64,000 nt of DNA from Mailhella massiliensis (lineage in GTDB: Bacteria; Desulfobacterota; Desulfovibrionia; Desulfovibrionales; Desulfovibrionaceae): positions 416,256 to 480,255 of the forward strand of contig NZ_LT706952.1 of NCBI RefSeq assembly GCF_900155525.1. Direction: 5' to 3'. The translations under genes were made by a program, and so were the position numbers. Below the pieces are notes generated by a model. It did no database searches and was not told where the DNA came from. It saw nothing but the letters and a program-made list of their open reading frames with translations. Below, one piece after another: positions 26,929-38,142 of the stretch; position 1 is the first letter of the stretch; each line of letters begins with the position of its first letter.

Positions 26929-28665
26929 TCACTTGCCGAGAGCCATGGCTTCGGCCATGATGCGGAAGATTTCCGTGCTGTTCATGAAGCCGTGAATCTG
27001 GTCGGCGTTCGGGCCTCTCGCCCCCACCACGAGGTCGTCGATGGCATGTACGCCGGTGGATTCCGTGCGGGGCAGGTTGCCGGGCACGAACTGCGCTCCG
27101 GGAATGTCCTTGTAGGCGGCGTTCGCGATGTAGTGGCCGTTCTCATCCTTGACCGCGGGCACGAAGGGACCGTCGATCTTGGGGCGGTAGGTTTCGTAAT
27201 GGTCGGGGTAGTTGCCGATGAAGGCGGCAAGGCGCTTGGACACGTTCACATCGTCGGGGTAGCCGTCGCCGTCGGCATCCTTGTAGTTGGGATAGCCCGC
27301 GGCCGCGTAGATGCCCACCTTGTCGCGCATGAGTTCGCCGGGAAGGTTGTCGTCCACGGTACCGATGATGCTGAGGGCATGGGTGTGGTCGCCGGTAACG
27401 ATGAGGAGCGTATCGGGGTTGGCATCGCAGAAGGCCTGAGCCTTGGCCACCACCTTATCGAACATGATGGTATCGTAAATGGCGCGTTCCCAGTCGAGCG
27501 GATGGGTGTACTTGTCCACGAGGCCGGCTTCCAGCATGAGGAAGAACCCGTTGGGATTCTTGGAAAGCACCTTGAGGGCGGCGTCCATGGAATCCGTGAG
27601 GTCGGGCTGATCGGGGAACTTGGACACGGTGCCCTTCTTGAGCTGCTTTCTGTCCAGAGCGCCGTCGAGGTTGCCGGTATGGAAGAGGCCGAGCAGACGG
27701 TCGGGCGTTTTTTCCATGACCTTCAGAAGTTCCGTGCGCGTGGTGGCAAGGCTGTAGCCCGCCTTGCGGAAATCTTCCACATAGTCCTTTTCATCCTTGC
27801 GCTTGGAACCGGGAACCGTGCGGGGCAGGAAGTAGGCGGAACCGCCGCCGATGAGCACTTCGGGGCGGATGTCGGCGAACATGCCCACGATGGCCGCCTT
27901 TTCGGAACGCTTGCGCGTGTGGGAAACCACGGCGGCGGGGGTGGCGTCTTCTATTTCGGCGTCGGAAACGATACCGATGGACTTGTTGGTCTTACGGCGC
28001 AGAATTTCAGCGATGGTTTCCTGACGGGGATCGTCGAAGGGGTCCTTGGTACGGTCGGCATACACGCCGATGGCGTTCACGCTGGACTTGTGGCCCGTCA
28101 TGTAGGCGGAAGCGGTGTTGGCGGAGTCCGCCGCAATGGAATCCACGCTGCAGGTGCCGAGCATACCGGTGTAGGGCAGCGTATCCATGGAAAGATAACC
28201 GTTGTACATGCCGTTGGTCACGCCCTTGGAGAGCAGACGCGCGCCGGTTCTGTGGCCCATGCTCAAACCGTCGGCAATGAGCAGAATGACGTTTTTCGCC
28301 TCGGCCTTTTCCGGCGTGCCGTACACGTCCCACTTCGCCCGGGCTTCTTCCTTGCCGTCCTTCGCGGTGACGGTGTACTTGCCGGGCTTCAGGGTCACGT
28401 TGCGCAGCAGGATGGCCGAACCCTTGCCTTCCTCGTTTTTAATGAATTCCGGCTTCGTGCCGAACACGTCGGCCACGCTTTTGCCGTTGATGAGCACGCT
28501 GGCGTCGGCCTCTTTCAGTTCCCTGTCGAACTCCACCTTGAAGTCGAACTTCGCGCCGCCCAGGAAACGGGCGGTATCGACGGGATAGATGGCGGGCGCA
28601 GCCTGCGCCGTGGCCGAGAAAAGCGCCATGCCGAGGAACAGCGGCATGATCGAGGTGATTTTCAT
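26929..28665 (-). CDS. phoA: Alkaline phosphatase
   Basis: Periplasmic, metal-dependent phosphomonoesterase. The 578-residue protein has a signal peptide ending near AQA-AP (about 22), then an N-terminal Ig-like/DUF4198-like stretch to about residue 120, then the catalytic domain: VILLIADGLSMGHRTG (metal-binding Asp), nucleophile Ser in DSANTASAYMTGHKSS, and TGDHTHALS with metal-binding Asp/His. It is longer than E. coli PhoA (471) because of the N-terminal extension. ATG 28665 has GGAGG. A Pho-box-like repeat lies 60-90 bases upstream, so phosphate control is likely. The gene name is used for the family; substrate preference is unknown. Confidence 0.9.
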   Translation of the reverse strand: MKITSIMPLFLGMALFSATAQAAPAIYPVDTARFLGGAKFDFKVEFDRELKEADASVLINGKSVADVFGTKPEFIKNEEGKGSAILLRNVTLKPGKYTVTAKDGKEEARAKWDVYGTPEKAEAKNVILLIADGLSMGHRTGARLLSKGVTNGMYNGYLSMDTLPYTGMLGTCSVDSIAADSANTASAYMTGHKSSVNAIGVYADRTKDPFDDPRQETIAEILRRKTNKSIGIVSDAEIEDATPAAVVSHTRKRSEKAAIVGMFADIRPEVLIGGGSAYFLPRTVPGSKRKDEKDYVEDFRKAGYSLATTRTELLKVMEKTPDRLLGLFHTGNLDGALDRKQLKKGTVSKFPDQPDLTDSMDAALKVLSKNPNGFFLMLEAGLVDKYTHPLDWERAIYDTIMFDKVVAKAQAFCDANPDTLLIVTGDHTHALSIIGTVDDNLPGELMRDKVGIYAAAGYPNYKDADGDGYPDDVNVSKRLAAFIGNYPDHYETYRPKIDGPFVPAVKDENGHYIANAAYKDIPGAQFVPGNLPRTESTGVHAIDDLVVGARGPNADQIHGFMNSTEIFRIMAEAMALGK

Positions 28666-28693
28666 AACATCCTCCACAGGTTGTTTTCCATTG

Positions 28694-28708
28694 CGGCCAC
28701 TATGGCCG
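28694..28708. repeat. Short hairpin in the phoA leader
   Basis: CGGCCA-CTA-TGGCCG forms a perfect six-base stem between the Pho-box-like repeats and the phoA start codon. It may be an operator half-site pair or a leader hairpin. Confidence 0.5.
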
Positions 28709-28724
28709 AGACCTGTTTCGATCC

Positions 28725-28753
28725 TGTGAAGGTGTGATGATTTCTTTATGAAG
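28725..28753 (-). promoter_or_regulatory. Pho-box-like triple repeat upstream of alkaline phosphatase
   Basis: Read on the minus strand, CTTCATA, AATCATC and CTTCACA occur at an exact 11-base period (7-base units, 4-base spacers). This is the geometry of PhoB half-sites (consensus CTGTCAT). The units match the consensus imperfectly, but the gene downstream is the classical Pho target. Confidence 0.45.
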
Positions 28754-29137
28754 AAAGAAGACGCCAGTGTAACAAAAAGCAGTTCCCCTGCTTGCAGCAG
28801 AAGAATGCGGTACGGCAGAGGTACGGAGAAAACCCGATACGGAACCTCCGCAGAAAAAAAACGGCGGGAAGGCTCCTCCAGGCGGAATGCAGCAAATGCC
28901 GCCGCAGCGCCCCTGATGCCGCCCCGCCGGGCTTCGGGCAGAGTACGGGCTGCCTGCGCCGTTTCCGCCCGGCGTTTCCCGGCCCGTGCGCCCTGCGTCG
29001 TTTCAGACAGGGCGCACGGCCCTTCCCCGCTCTGCCGCCTCCACGCAGGCGGCGACGGGCTTCTCTGCTCCCTGCACCGCTTTATCCTCCCGATGTTCTC
29101 ACCCCAGAGGATTCTTTTCCGGCAGGCGTATCCGGCA
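28754..29137. other. Gene-free stretch between phoA and DUF3467 gene
   Basis: The minus-strand frame that continues upstream of phoA and the overlapping plus-strand frames show no homology and no usable start, so I annotate no gene. The phoA promoter should lie in the first 60 bases. Confidence 0.45.
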
Positions 29138-29182
29138 TAAAAAAGCCCCCTTCCCGGCAAGGCAAAACGACGCCCGGGAAGG
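29138..29182 (-). terminator. Terminator after the DUF3467 gene
   Basis: Arms CCTTCCCGG and CCGGGAAGG (29149-29157 and 29174-29182) enclose a 16-base loop; on the minus strand the stem is followed by GGGGGCTTTTTT. It lies 38 bases past the stop. Confidence 0.8.
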
Positions 29183-29219
29183 AGGCGGAAAAGAAAGACG
29201 CAAACGCCCGCGCCGCAGA

Positions 29220-29528
29220 TCAGGCTTCGTTCTTCGGCTCTGCGGGGGCCGGGGCATCAATGGGACCGAAACGGCCTTCATATTCCTGAAGGGTACGGAT
29301 GAGCGTGGCCACAAGGCGCTTGGCGCTGTGCGGCGTCATGGCGATGCGGTCCTGCATTTCCACCACCAGATTTCCGGCCAGAGAGGCATCGGTAGAAGGC
29401 TCCATGCGGCTCACCCCGCAGTTCAGAAAAATTTCCCCTTCCGCATAGCGTGCCTGGAAGGAATTGGCGTAGGAAGTACGGATGGCGGCCGATTCCACAT
29501 GAAGACCGATTTTCTGCTCTTCAGACAT
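29220..29528 (-). CDS. DUF3467 protein
   Basis: A 102-residue cytosolic protein. SAAIRTSYANSFQARYAEGEIFLNCG in short pieces (SYANS, EGEIFLN) and the later RIAMTPHSAKRL are the conserved blocks of the small beta-rich DUF3467 family, common in Desulfovibrio and Bacteroidota and of unknown function. ATG 29528 has GAGG six bases upstream; a GTG four codons earlier is less likely. The C-terminus is Pro/Ala/Glu-rich. It has its own terminator and lies 102 bases after the OmpH-like gene. Confidence 0.8.
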   Translation of the reverse strand: MSEEQKIGLHVESAAIRTSYANSFQARYAEGEIFLNCGVSRMEPSTDASLAGNLVVEMQDRIAMTPHSAKRLVATLIRTLQEYEGRFGPIDAPAPAEPKNEA

Positions 29529-29630
29529 GATGTTCCTCACTGGTTGACAATGCTCTGTTGCGTGCCGCTGCGACCTGCACGGCCGCCCGGCAAAAACGCG
29601 AATGCCCGGAACGGGGAAAGGGAAAAGCGT

Positions 29631-30158
29631 CTAGCGCCTGCCCTTCCGGCCTTCGGACTTGCCTTCTTCTTTAATGGTCACGGTGGGCAGGTCGGCGAAT
29701 TTCACCTTGCGCCTGTTCACCTGGGTAAGAATGGTTTTGGTGTAGTCGGCCTTGCTCCAGTCTCCGGCAACCACCATGCTCCGCGCAATGACCAGGGACA
29801 CGCCGTTCTTCTTGCGCCACTTTTCCACTTCCTCCACCACGACCTCGTGCACCACGCGCATGGCGGCCTGGCGTTCCACTTCCATCTGACGGTTCAGCAC
29901 GGCAAGCCCCTGGGCATAGACCTTGTTCCGTTCCTCCTCGGAATCCTTTTTATGGGCGTCGCGCAGCTTGTCGAAGCCCTTCTGAAGCACCTCGCGCACC
30001 TTCTTGAGATGCGCTTCGGCCTGCTTGCCGGGCTGGGATTCCGAAATAAGGTACTGCATGTCCACCGAAACCACGTCCGGTACCCGGGCCGCTTCGGCAA
30101 CGGAAAAGGAAAACATGGTTACGGCCATCGCCGCCAGCAACAAGAAAACTCTGCGCAT
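29631..30158 (-). CDS. OmpH/Skp-like periplasmic chaperone
   Basis: A 175-residue exported protein: signal peptide MRRVFLLLAAMAV... cleaved near AEA-AR, then VVSVDMQYLISESQPGKQA, a long coiled-coil hairpin (about 45-115, KKVREVLQKGFDKL...), and a return strand VSLVIARSMVVAG. This is the Skp/OmpH tentacle architecture, although the classical gene neighbours bamA and lpxD are absent and the tail after 140 is extended. ATG 30158 has GGGGAG. Skp chaperones hold outer-membrane proteins in the periplasm; a paralogue with a different client is possible. Confidence 0.7.
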   Translation of the reverse strand: MRRVFLLLAAMAVTMFSFSVAEAARVPDVVSVDMQYLISESQPGKQAEAHLKKVREVLQKGFDKLRDAHKKDSEEERNKVYAQGLAVLNRQMEVERQAAMRVVHEVVVEEVEKWRKKNGVSLVIARSMVVAGDWSKADYTKTILTQVNRRKVKFADLPTVTIKEEGKSEGRKGRR

Positions 30159-30890
30159 GAAGCTCCCCGAGGTTGTCTTCGCCGTTTTCCAGATACACGG
30201 GCCGCCCGGCAATGCACGGCGCGCGCAAGACGCATTTTTCACAAATGCGGCAGCTTTCCTTAGCTGTACACGAGCATGTGTCCCTTCGCAAGCAAGATGC
30301 GGAAAAAGAATCAAAAAACATCGCAGCGCATCTCTCCTCCCGCAGGACAGAGGAGCATGACTTCTTCCGCCGCTCTTTTCCCTTCCGCACCGCGGTGCGG
30401 CAGAGAATCTTTTCTCCTTCCCGGCCGGACTGACGCCGCTCCTCCCCGCGGCCCCGCACGCCGCCGGAGGAAACATGCAAAAATCCCCGACGCGGAAAAA
30501 AGCGTTGCCATGACGGGGCGGGCCCCCTCCCCCCGGCCCGGCAGAACCGGAACCGCCCTGGCGCGCAGGGAAGAAAAAAGCTCTGCCTGCGCGGCAATAC
30601 GCCAGCACGGCACAGAAAAAACATGAGGAAAAGAAGGCAGCCTCCGCGGCACGACAGGCGCAGAAGCCCACGAAGTTGTGCCCGGCACGCGCTGACGGGA
30701 GAGCAAGGAACGAAGAATGCGTGTTGCCCCGGTATGAAAAGAGGCTTTCTTCCGAAAGGCTTTCCGTCCGTCAGCCGGACAAAGGAAGGAGCGCAAAAGC
30801 CGCCCACGCAAAAGGGGCACCCCTTTCGGGATGCCCCCCATCATGCGTAAAGCATCAGCGTTTCGGCAACAGGACGCCGAAGCGGCCCGC
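30159..30890. other. Gap between ompH-like gene and atpC
   Basis: About 730 bases without a supported gene; the frames here lack homology. The atpC terminator lies at the right end (30810-30840), and the promoter of the OmpH-like gene should lie on the left. I see nothing else with clear structure. Confidence 0.45.
30810..30840 (-). terminator. Terminator of the atp operon
   Basis: GGGGCACCCC and GGGATGCCCC pair with one mismatch around TTTC; on the minus strand a TTTT run follows. It lies 51 bases past the atpC stop. Confidence 0.7.
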
Positions 30891-31289
30891 CTAGCGTCTG
30901 GCGACGCGGAGGCGTTCGATGGCCCTCGTGAGGGCCAGCTCGGCGCGGTGCACGTCCGTGTCGGGCTTCGGATCGGCAAGGCGCGCTTCCGCGCGGGCCC
31001 TGGCCTGCTCCGCCCGGTCCACGTCGATGTCGGAGGCCAGTTCCGCGGCTTCCGCGAGAATGGTCACCTTGTTGTCCGCGATCTGAGCAAAGCCGCCGGA
31101 TACGAAAACCCAGCCGGTGACGCCTCCCTTACGGTAGTAGAGATCACCGATCTTCAGGGCGGAAAGCATGGCCGCATGATCGGGCATGACGCCGAATTCG
31201 CCGTCTACGCCGCTTGCGCCCACATAGTCCACTTCTTCCTGAAGCACGACCTTGTCGGGAGTGACGATATCAAGACGAAGACCTTCCAT
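30891..31289 (-). CDS. atpC: ATP synthase F1 epsilon subunit
   Basis: Central-stalk subunit that couples rotation and inhibits wasteful ATP hydrolysis. The 132-residue protein has the beta-sandwich N-terminal domain ([22 protein letters not shown], then [13 protein letters not shown]) and a C-terminal helical hairpin ([14 protein letters not shown] and [16 protein letters not shown]). ATG 31289 has AGGAG. It is the last gene of the atp operon, 12 bases after atpD, and is followed by a terminator. Confidence 0.96.
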   Translation of the reverse strand: MEGLRLDIVTPDKVVLQEEVDYVGASGVDGEFGVMPDHAAMLSALKIGDLYYRKGGVTGWVFVSGGFAQIADNKVTILAEAAELASDIDVDRAEQARARAEARLADPKPDTDVHRAELALTRAIERLRVARR

Positions 31290-31301
31290 GACGGTCTCCT
31301 C

Positions 31302-32717
<1,416 letters not shown>

Positions 32718-32726
32718 CTAGTGCTC

Positions 32727-33611
32727 CTACTGGCTTTGCTGCGCATTTGCGCCGCCAACGATATCGATGAGTTCGTTGGTGATGGCAGCCTGACGGGTCT
32801 TGTTGTAAAGAAGCGTCAGAGAATTGGTCAGTTCGTCGCAGTTGCGCGTGGCGTTGTCCATGGAGGCCATGCGCGCTGCGTTCTCGCTGGCGGAGTTGTC
32901 GAGAAGTCCGCGATAGATCTGAACATTCACATAGCGGGGCAGCAGTTCCGCAAGCAGAGTCCCCACTTCGGGTTCATACAGGCATTCCGCAGCCGCGCCG
33001 ACCTCATCCCCGCTGTCCTTGCCCGCGGAGGAGGTCACGGGCAGCAGCTCCATGGTCGTGGGGATCTGGCGGGTCATGCCCGCGAACTCGCTGTACACAA
33101 GGTACACTTCATCGGCCTCGCCGCTTTCATAAAGCTGCGACACCTTCGCGCCGAGACGGGCCGCCAGACGGAAGTCGAAGGAACCCATGGCGTCGCCGTA
33201 CGATTCGATGGTTTCGTACCCGGTCTTGCGTATCGCGTCGCGGCCCTTGCGGCCCACGCAGATGAACCTGACGGCAAGCCCCGCCTCGGCCCGGGTGCGG
33301 GCCAGTTCGAGCGCCGTCGATATCAGATTGACGTTGAAGCCCCCGCAAAGCCCTCTGTCGGAGGTGAGCAGAACGATCACCGCCGAAGAGATCTTCTTGT
33401 GAACCTGAAGCAGCGGATGGGCCGCATCTTCCGTTCTGGCGGCAAGATCACCCAGCATCTCGCCGAACTTTTCCGCGTAGGGGCGGAACCGTTCGATGCG
33501 GTTCTGGGCGCCGCGCAGCTTCGCCGAGGCGACCATTCCCATGGCCCTCGTGATCTGCTTGGTCTTGCCGACGCCAGCTATCTGGAGTTTTACATCTTTC
33601 AACGAAGGCAT
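32727..33611 (-). CDS. atpG: ATP synthase F1 gamma subunit
   Basis: Rotary shaft of F1. The 294-residue protein has the N-terminal helix KDVKLQIAGVGKTKQITRAMGMVA in its usual place, the Rossmann-like middle with LLTSDRGLCGGFNVN, and the C-terminal helix RNCDELTNSLTLLYNKTRQAAITNEL. The residues 200-220 insert (SAGKDSGDEVGAAAE) is a modest family variation. It lies three bases from atpA. Confidence 0.97.
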   Translation of the reverse strand: MPSLKDVKLQIAGVGKTKQITRAMGMVASAKLRGAQNRIERFRPYAEKFGEMLGDLAARTEDAAHPLLQVHKKISSAVIVLLTSDRGLCGGFNVNLISTALELARTRAEAGLAVRFICVGRKGRDAIRKTGYETIESYGDAMGSFDFRLAARLGAKVSQLYESGEADEVYLVYSEFAGMTRQIPTTMELLPVTSSAGKDSGDEVGAAAECLYEPEVGTLLAELLPRYVNVQIYRGLLDNSASENAARMASMDNATRNCDELTNSLTLLYNKTRQAAITNELIDIVGGANAQQSQ

Positions 33612-33614
33612 GAG

Positions 33615-35129
<1,515 letters not shown>

Positions 35130-35132
35130 GGC

Positions 35133-35684
35133 CTACTCACCCCTCTTGATGGATTCCCTGAGGTTGTCGAGCTGCGCGCGCAGGCTTGCGTCGTACACCT
35201 TGTCCCCCACGCGGAAGACGACGCCCCCGATGATGGACGGATCCACGACGTAGTCAAGCTCAAGCTTGCGCTCTGTCTGCGATTCCAACTTCGTTCTGAT
35301 GCTGTTTCTGCGCTCTTCATCCAGCTCCACGGCCGTGGTGACGACGCCGCGTGAAATGCCGCGGGCCTCATCCAGCATGGCCGAAAAATCCGCCGCAATG
35401 GCGGGGAGCAGCGGCAACCGGCCCTTATCGGCCAGAAGCGCGCAAAAACGCTGTTCCACAGCGCCGCCGCCCGCCACATCCAGCAGGGACAGCGCCACTT
35501 TCTTCTTCTCTTCCGTGGAGAGGACGGGGTTGCGGAAGGCTTCCGCCAGCCGGGGAGTCTTTTCCACCGCCTCGCCCAATGCACTCAGAGACGCTCCATA
35601 GCGTTCCAATTCCGCCATGCCCGCCTCTTTCCCCAGGGAAAAGAGCGCCGCGGCATAACGACGGGACACGACATTGCCGATCAC
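35133..35684 (-). CDS. atpH: ATP synthase F1 delta subunit
   Basis: Peripheral-stalk cap linking the b subunits to alpha. The 183-residue helical protein begins VSRRYAAALFSLGKEAG, a standard OSCP/delta start, and ends with LELDYVVDPSIIGGVVFRVGDKVYDASLRAQLDNLRES (conserved GG-V-x-R-x-G-D block). It overlaps atpF by four bases (ATGA). Confidence 0.95.
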   Translation of the reverse strand: MIGNVVSRRYAAALFSLGKEAGMAELERYGASLSALGEAVEKTPRLAEAFRNPVLSTEEKKKVALSLLDVAGGGAVEQRFCALLADKGRLPLLPAIAADFSAMLDEARGISRGVVTTAVELDEERRNSIRTKLESQTERKLELDYVVDPSIIGGVVFRVGDKVYDASLRAQLDNLRESIKRGE

Positions 35685-36241
35685 TGCAGCACCACCTTGG
35701 TCAACGATTTGTCGATCAGTTTCTGATGCGTCTTGGCATCCAGCCGGTCGAGAAGGCTCTTTTTCACTTCCGCCACGATGGTTTCCGCCATGCGGGCGCG
35801 AATGGCTTCAAGCTCGGCCTTGCCTTCCTGCTCCGCTCCGAGAGCGGCCTGCTCCACGATGTGGGCCGCCTGCTTCTCGGCTTCGGCAAGAATGGAAGCC
35901 TTGATGCGTTCCGCCTGGGCGCGGCCTTCTTCGAGAAGCTTCGCGCATTCGGCTTCCACATCGGCGATACGGCGTTCCACTTCCGCCAGATTCGCTTCCG
36001 CCTCGGCCTTGCGCTTTGCCAGATCGTCCATTTCACGGACGATCCCTTCACGGCGGTCCGTGAAGAACTTTTTGATGAGCTTGCCCGCCGCGTACCAGAT
36101 GATGCCCACAAATATGGCGCCGTTGATCACGCGGAGAAGAAAATCGCCCCAGGGAAGGGAATGCCCCTCGCTTGCGGACGCGATCTGGCACGATACCAGA
36201 ACCAGAGCGCAGGCCGCCGTCATACCATAGATTTTTTGCAC
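35681..36241 (-). CDS. atpF: ATP synthase F0 b subunit
   Basis: Membrane-anchored peripheral-stalk subunit. The 186-residue protein starts with a hydrophobic leader (MTAACALVLVSCQIASA after VQKIYG) that looks like a cleavable or second membrane segment, then FLLRVINGAIFVGIIWYAAG, the true anchor, then a long charged coiled coil (EAEANLAEVERRIADVEAE...). I chose GTG 36241 because AGGAG lies six bases upstream; the ORF could begin ten codons earlier without a good ribosome site. It partners the b' protein encoded just upstream. Confidence 0.9.
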   Translation of the reverse strand: MQKIYGMTAACALVLVSCQIASASEGHSLPWGDFLLRVINGAIFVGIIWYAAGKLIKKFFTDRREGIVREMDDLAKRKAEAEANLAEVERRIADVEAECAKLLEEGRAQAERIKASILAEAEKQAAHIVEQAALGAEQEGKAELEAIRARMAETIVAEVKKSLLDRLDAKTHQKLIDKSLTKVVLQ

Positions 36242-36263
36242 GCCGTTCTCCTTGCTGCGATGA

Positions 36264-36680
36264 CTATCCAAGCATGGACTTCAGGGCCACCTGAACGAAA
36301 TCGCCCACTCTTCCGTCAAGCTCGCGCCGGGCTTCCGCGCTTTCTTCGCGGATGCGGTCGGCGGCGGCGAGATGGAGAGAGCGGGCCTTGTCGCCGGCTT
36401 CGTTCAGCCTGGCCTGGGCCGCCTCGTCCGCGGCGGCCTTCATGCTCTTGCGAAGGGCGGACACGTCCGCGCGGGCCTTCGCGATGCGGGCGTTGTACCC
36501 GTCCAGTTTAAGGCCGGCCTCGCCCTCAAGGGTATCGGCGTCGCCTCTCAGCACGTCATTCTGCGCGCGGCGGCGGGCCATGGCCCCACGCACCGGGCGA
36601 ATGATCAGGTAATTGATGATCGCAAGCGCGACCAGAAAATTCACCACCTGAATCAGGAGGGTGATGTCGATATTGATCAT
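36264..36680 (-). CDS. atpF': ATP synthase F0 b' subunit
   Basis: A second, shorter b-type subunit (138 residues): INIDITLLIQVVNFLVALAIINYLIIRPVR is the membrane anchor, followed by a coiled coil to the end (VALKSMLG). Having b' and b in tandem before delta is typical of Desulfovibrionaceae, cyanobacteria and photosynthetic bacteria, where they form a heterodimer. ATG 36680 has GGAGG eight bases upstream. It is the first gene of the operon; genes for a and c are not in this window. Upstream lies mobile-element debris rather than a clean promoter. Confidence 0.9.
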   Translation of the reverse strand: MINIDITLLIQVVNFLVALAIINYLIIRPVRGAMARRRAQNDVLRGDADTLEGEAGLKLDGYNARIAKARADVSALRKSMKAAADEAAQARLNEAGDKARSLHLAAADRIREESAEARRELDGRVGDFVQVALKSMLG

Positions 36681-36710
36681 TCCGAGAACCTCCAACCGAA
36701 GCTGTAAAAA

Positions 36711-36863
36711 GGGGCCACTTGCCGATGTACATTCTAAGCCCCCAAAGTTCTGCGCTCCTGAATTATTGGGAGTAGAATCATGTTTTTAGGTACTCCGTTT
36801 TTCATTCTTTGTCAAAGCCGGAAGACTTTTTCTCCAACAAATAAAGCGGTTCCGGGGCCACTT
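36711..36863. repeat. Pair of GGGGCCACTT direct repeats upstream of the atp operon
   Basis: GGGGCCACTT occurs at 36711-36720 and 36854-36863 in the same orientation, 143 bases apart. On the minus strand these read AAGTGGCCCC, the type of repeated motif seen in the ends of some IS21-like elements. Between them is an AT-richer segment that could encode only a 23-residue peptide. It may be a remnant IS end or a miniature element. The segment from 36864 to 37286 shows no supported gene. Confidence 0.45.
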
Positions 36864-37286
36864 TGCACAAAAAATGACAACGGTGCCCACTATGGCATAT
36901 CATACTGGAAAGGCTCTTTCTTTTGTTTCCGGCCGCGCGTTCGGGCGCCCAAAAAACGCCGGAAAGCGGCTTTTCCTTTCTCTTTTCCCCGCCGCTCCTT
37001 CCGGGAAAAAATAAATAAAAATCTGCTCGGACTTTTTTTCACACTCAAAAAAACGTCTTTTCCGCGCTCTGCTTCTTCGAAAACGCCCTGTTCCGTGCCG
37101 CCCCGTGCAATGCAGACCGGCGCGTAAAGAGGAGCGTGAGGCGCTCGTAGTTTTGAAATACAAAGAATCTGCAGCGTTGCATCTCCCCTTTTTCGGGCAG
37201 ATCGCCGCCCGTTTTCCGCATTCTTCCCTGCTGCTCTCCGGGCCGAGCCCTGCTCCGCCGCGTCTGTGCATGCAAAAATTCCCCTT

Positions 37287-37948
37287 TTAATTAAAGGGCG
37301 CTGCGCCTGCCTTTGGCCTTTTTGTGCAGCAAGTCTGCCGGAGATGCCGGAAAAAACCGACATTCCGCAGGAGAAGACTGCCCGCATTACGTTCGGAAAG
37401 CTCTCTGCCCTGCTCGGGCCCTGCATGCCAAAGGGCACATTCCCTCGCCGATCCCTCGCGGCAGAGGCGCATGTACGGTCTGACATCTGCATTTCTGTTG
37501 CCGGAGGCCCGTAAACGGGCATACGGGATGTTCAACTGCCCGCCGAGCCTGTCCTCATTCAGTTGACTCCTGATATACCCGGCTATCTTTGCCCTATTCC
37601 TACCCACCGTGTCGACATAGTTATCACGGCACCCCAATTCCCGATTGTGATGTTTGAACTTCAGTTCCCGGAACTCTCATATATCATCCGGCAGCCCTTC
37701 CCCTTCAAATATCCGGCAAACGCCGATACACTCATCTTGGGCGGTATCTCTAGCAACATATGGATATGGTCGGGACAACATTCTGCTTCTACCATGCTCA
37801 CGCCCTTCCACTCACATAATTTCCGCAATATTTCTCCTATGGCCCTTTTCTTCTCTCCATAGAAAACCTGTCGGCGATATTTTGGTGCAAAGACTATGTG
37901 ATATTTGCAGTTCCATTGCGTATGCGCTAACTTCTTTGTGTCACCCAT
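37287..37948 (-). pseudogene. tnpA: IS200-type Y1 transposase TnpA, frameshifted
   Basis: The first frame (start 37948, 95 codons) is a standard IS200 TnpA N-terminus: HTQWNCKYHIVFAPKYRRQVFYG in pieces, the HUH motif DHIHMLLEIPP, and SVSAFAGYLKGKG, but it stops after YESSGN. The next frame continues with LKFKHHNRELG and CRDNYVDTVGRNRAKI, which includes the catalytic tyrosine. One missing base near 37676 joins them. The homologous part ends around 37527 (GGQLNI); the remaining codons to 37287 are not TnpA-like. The ribosome site AAAGGAGG precedes the start. Inactive as read unless frameshifting occurs; a sequencing error is possible. Confidence 0.85.
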
Positions 37949-37954
37949 TGTGAC

Positions 37955-38020
37955 CTCCTTTTGATTTGCTTGTGGGCGCAGTTGCCAGACCGCACCTCCT
38001 TCTCAGCAAATCAAAAGGAG
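37955..38020 (-). promoter_or_regulatory. Long inverted repeat sequestering the tnpA ribosome site
   Basis: Arms 37955-37970 (CTCCTTTTGATTTGCT) and 38005-38020 (its exact reverse complement) enclose 34 bases. On the minus strand the second-transcribed arm contains AAAAGGAG, part of the tnpA Shine-Dalgarno. The hairpin in the mRNA would hide the ribosome site, a known IS200 trait that limits transposase translation. Confidence 0.75.
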
Positions 38021-38085
38021 TGTTTATAACATACGCATAACGATACGTTTTCGGCCCCCCCAGCCTGGCTGTTTTTCTTTTAACC

Positions 38086-38117
38086 AAAAAAAACGGCCTC
38101 TCCCGCAGGAAAGGCCG
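38086..38117 (-). terminator. Terminator after rodA
   Basis: On the minus strand arms CGGCCT and AGGCCG flank a 12-base loop and run into TTTTTTTT. It lies 26 bases past the rodA stop and insulates it from the IS200 remnant. Confidence 0.75.
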
Positions 38118-38142
38118 CCGAAGTATTCCGCGCAAAGAGCGT

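Larger units (their letters stand above)
37287..38020 (-). mobile_element. IS200/IS605-type element remnant
   Basis: Contains the frameshifted Y1 transposase gene (37287-37948) and the upstream 16-base inverted repeat (37955-38020) typical of IS200 leader regions. No tnpB gene is present. Exact ends are not determinable by eye; an AT-rich palindrome (CCCTTTTAATTAAAGGG near 37283-37299) may mark the right end. Confidence 0.65.
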
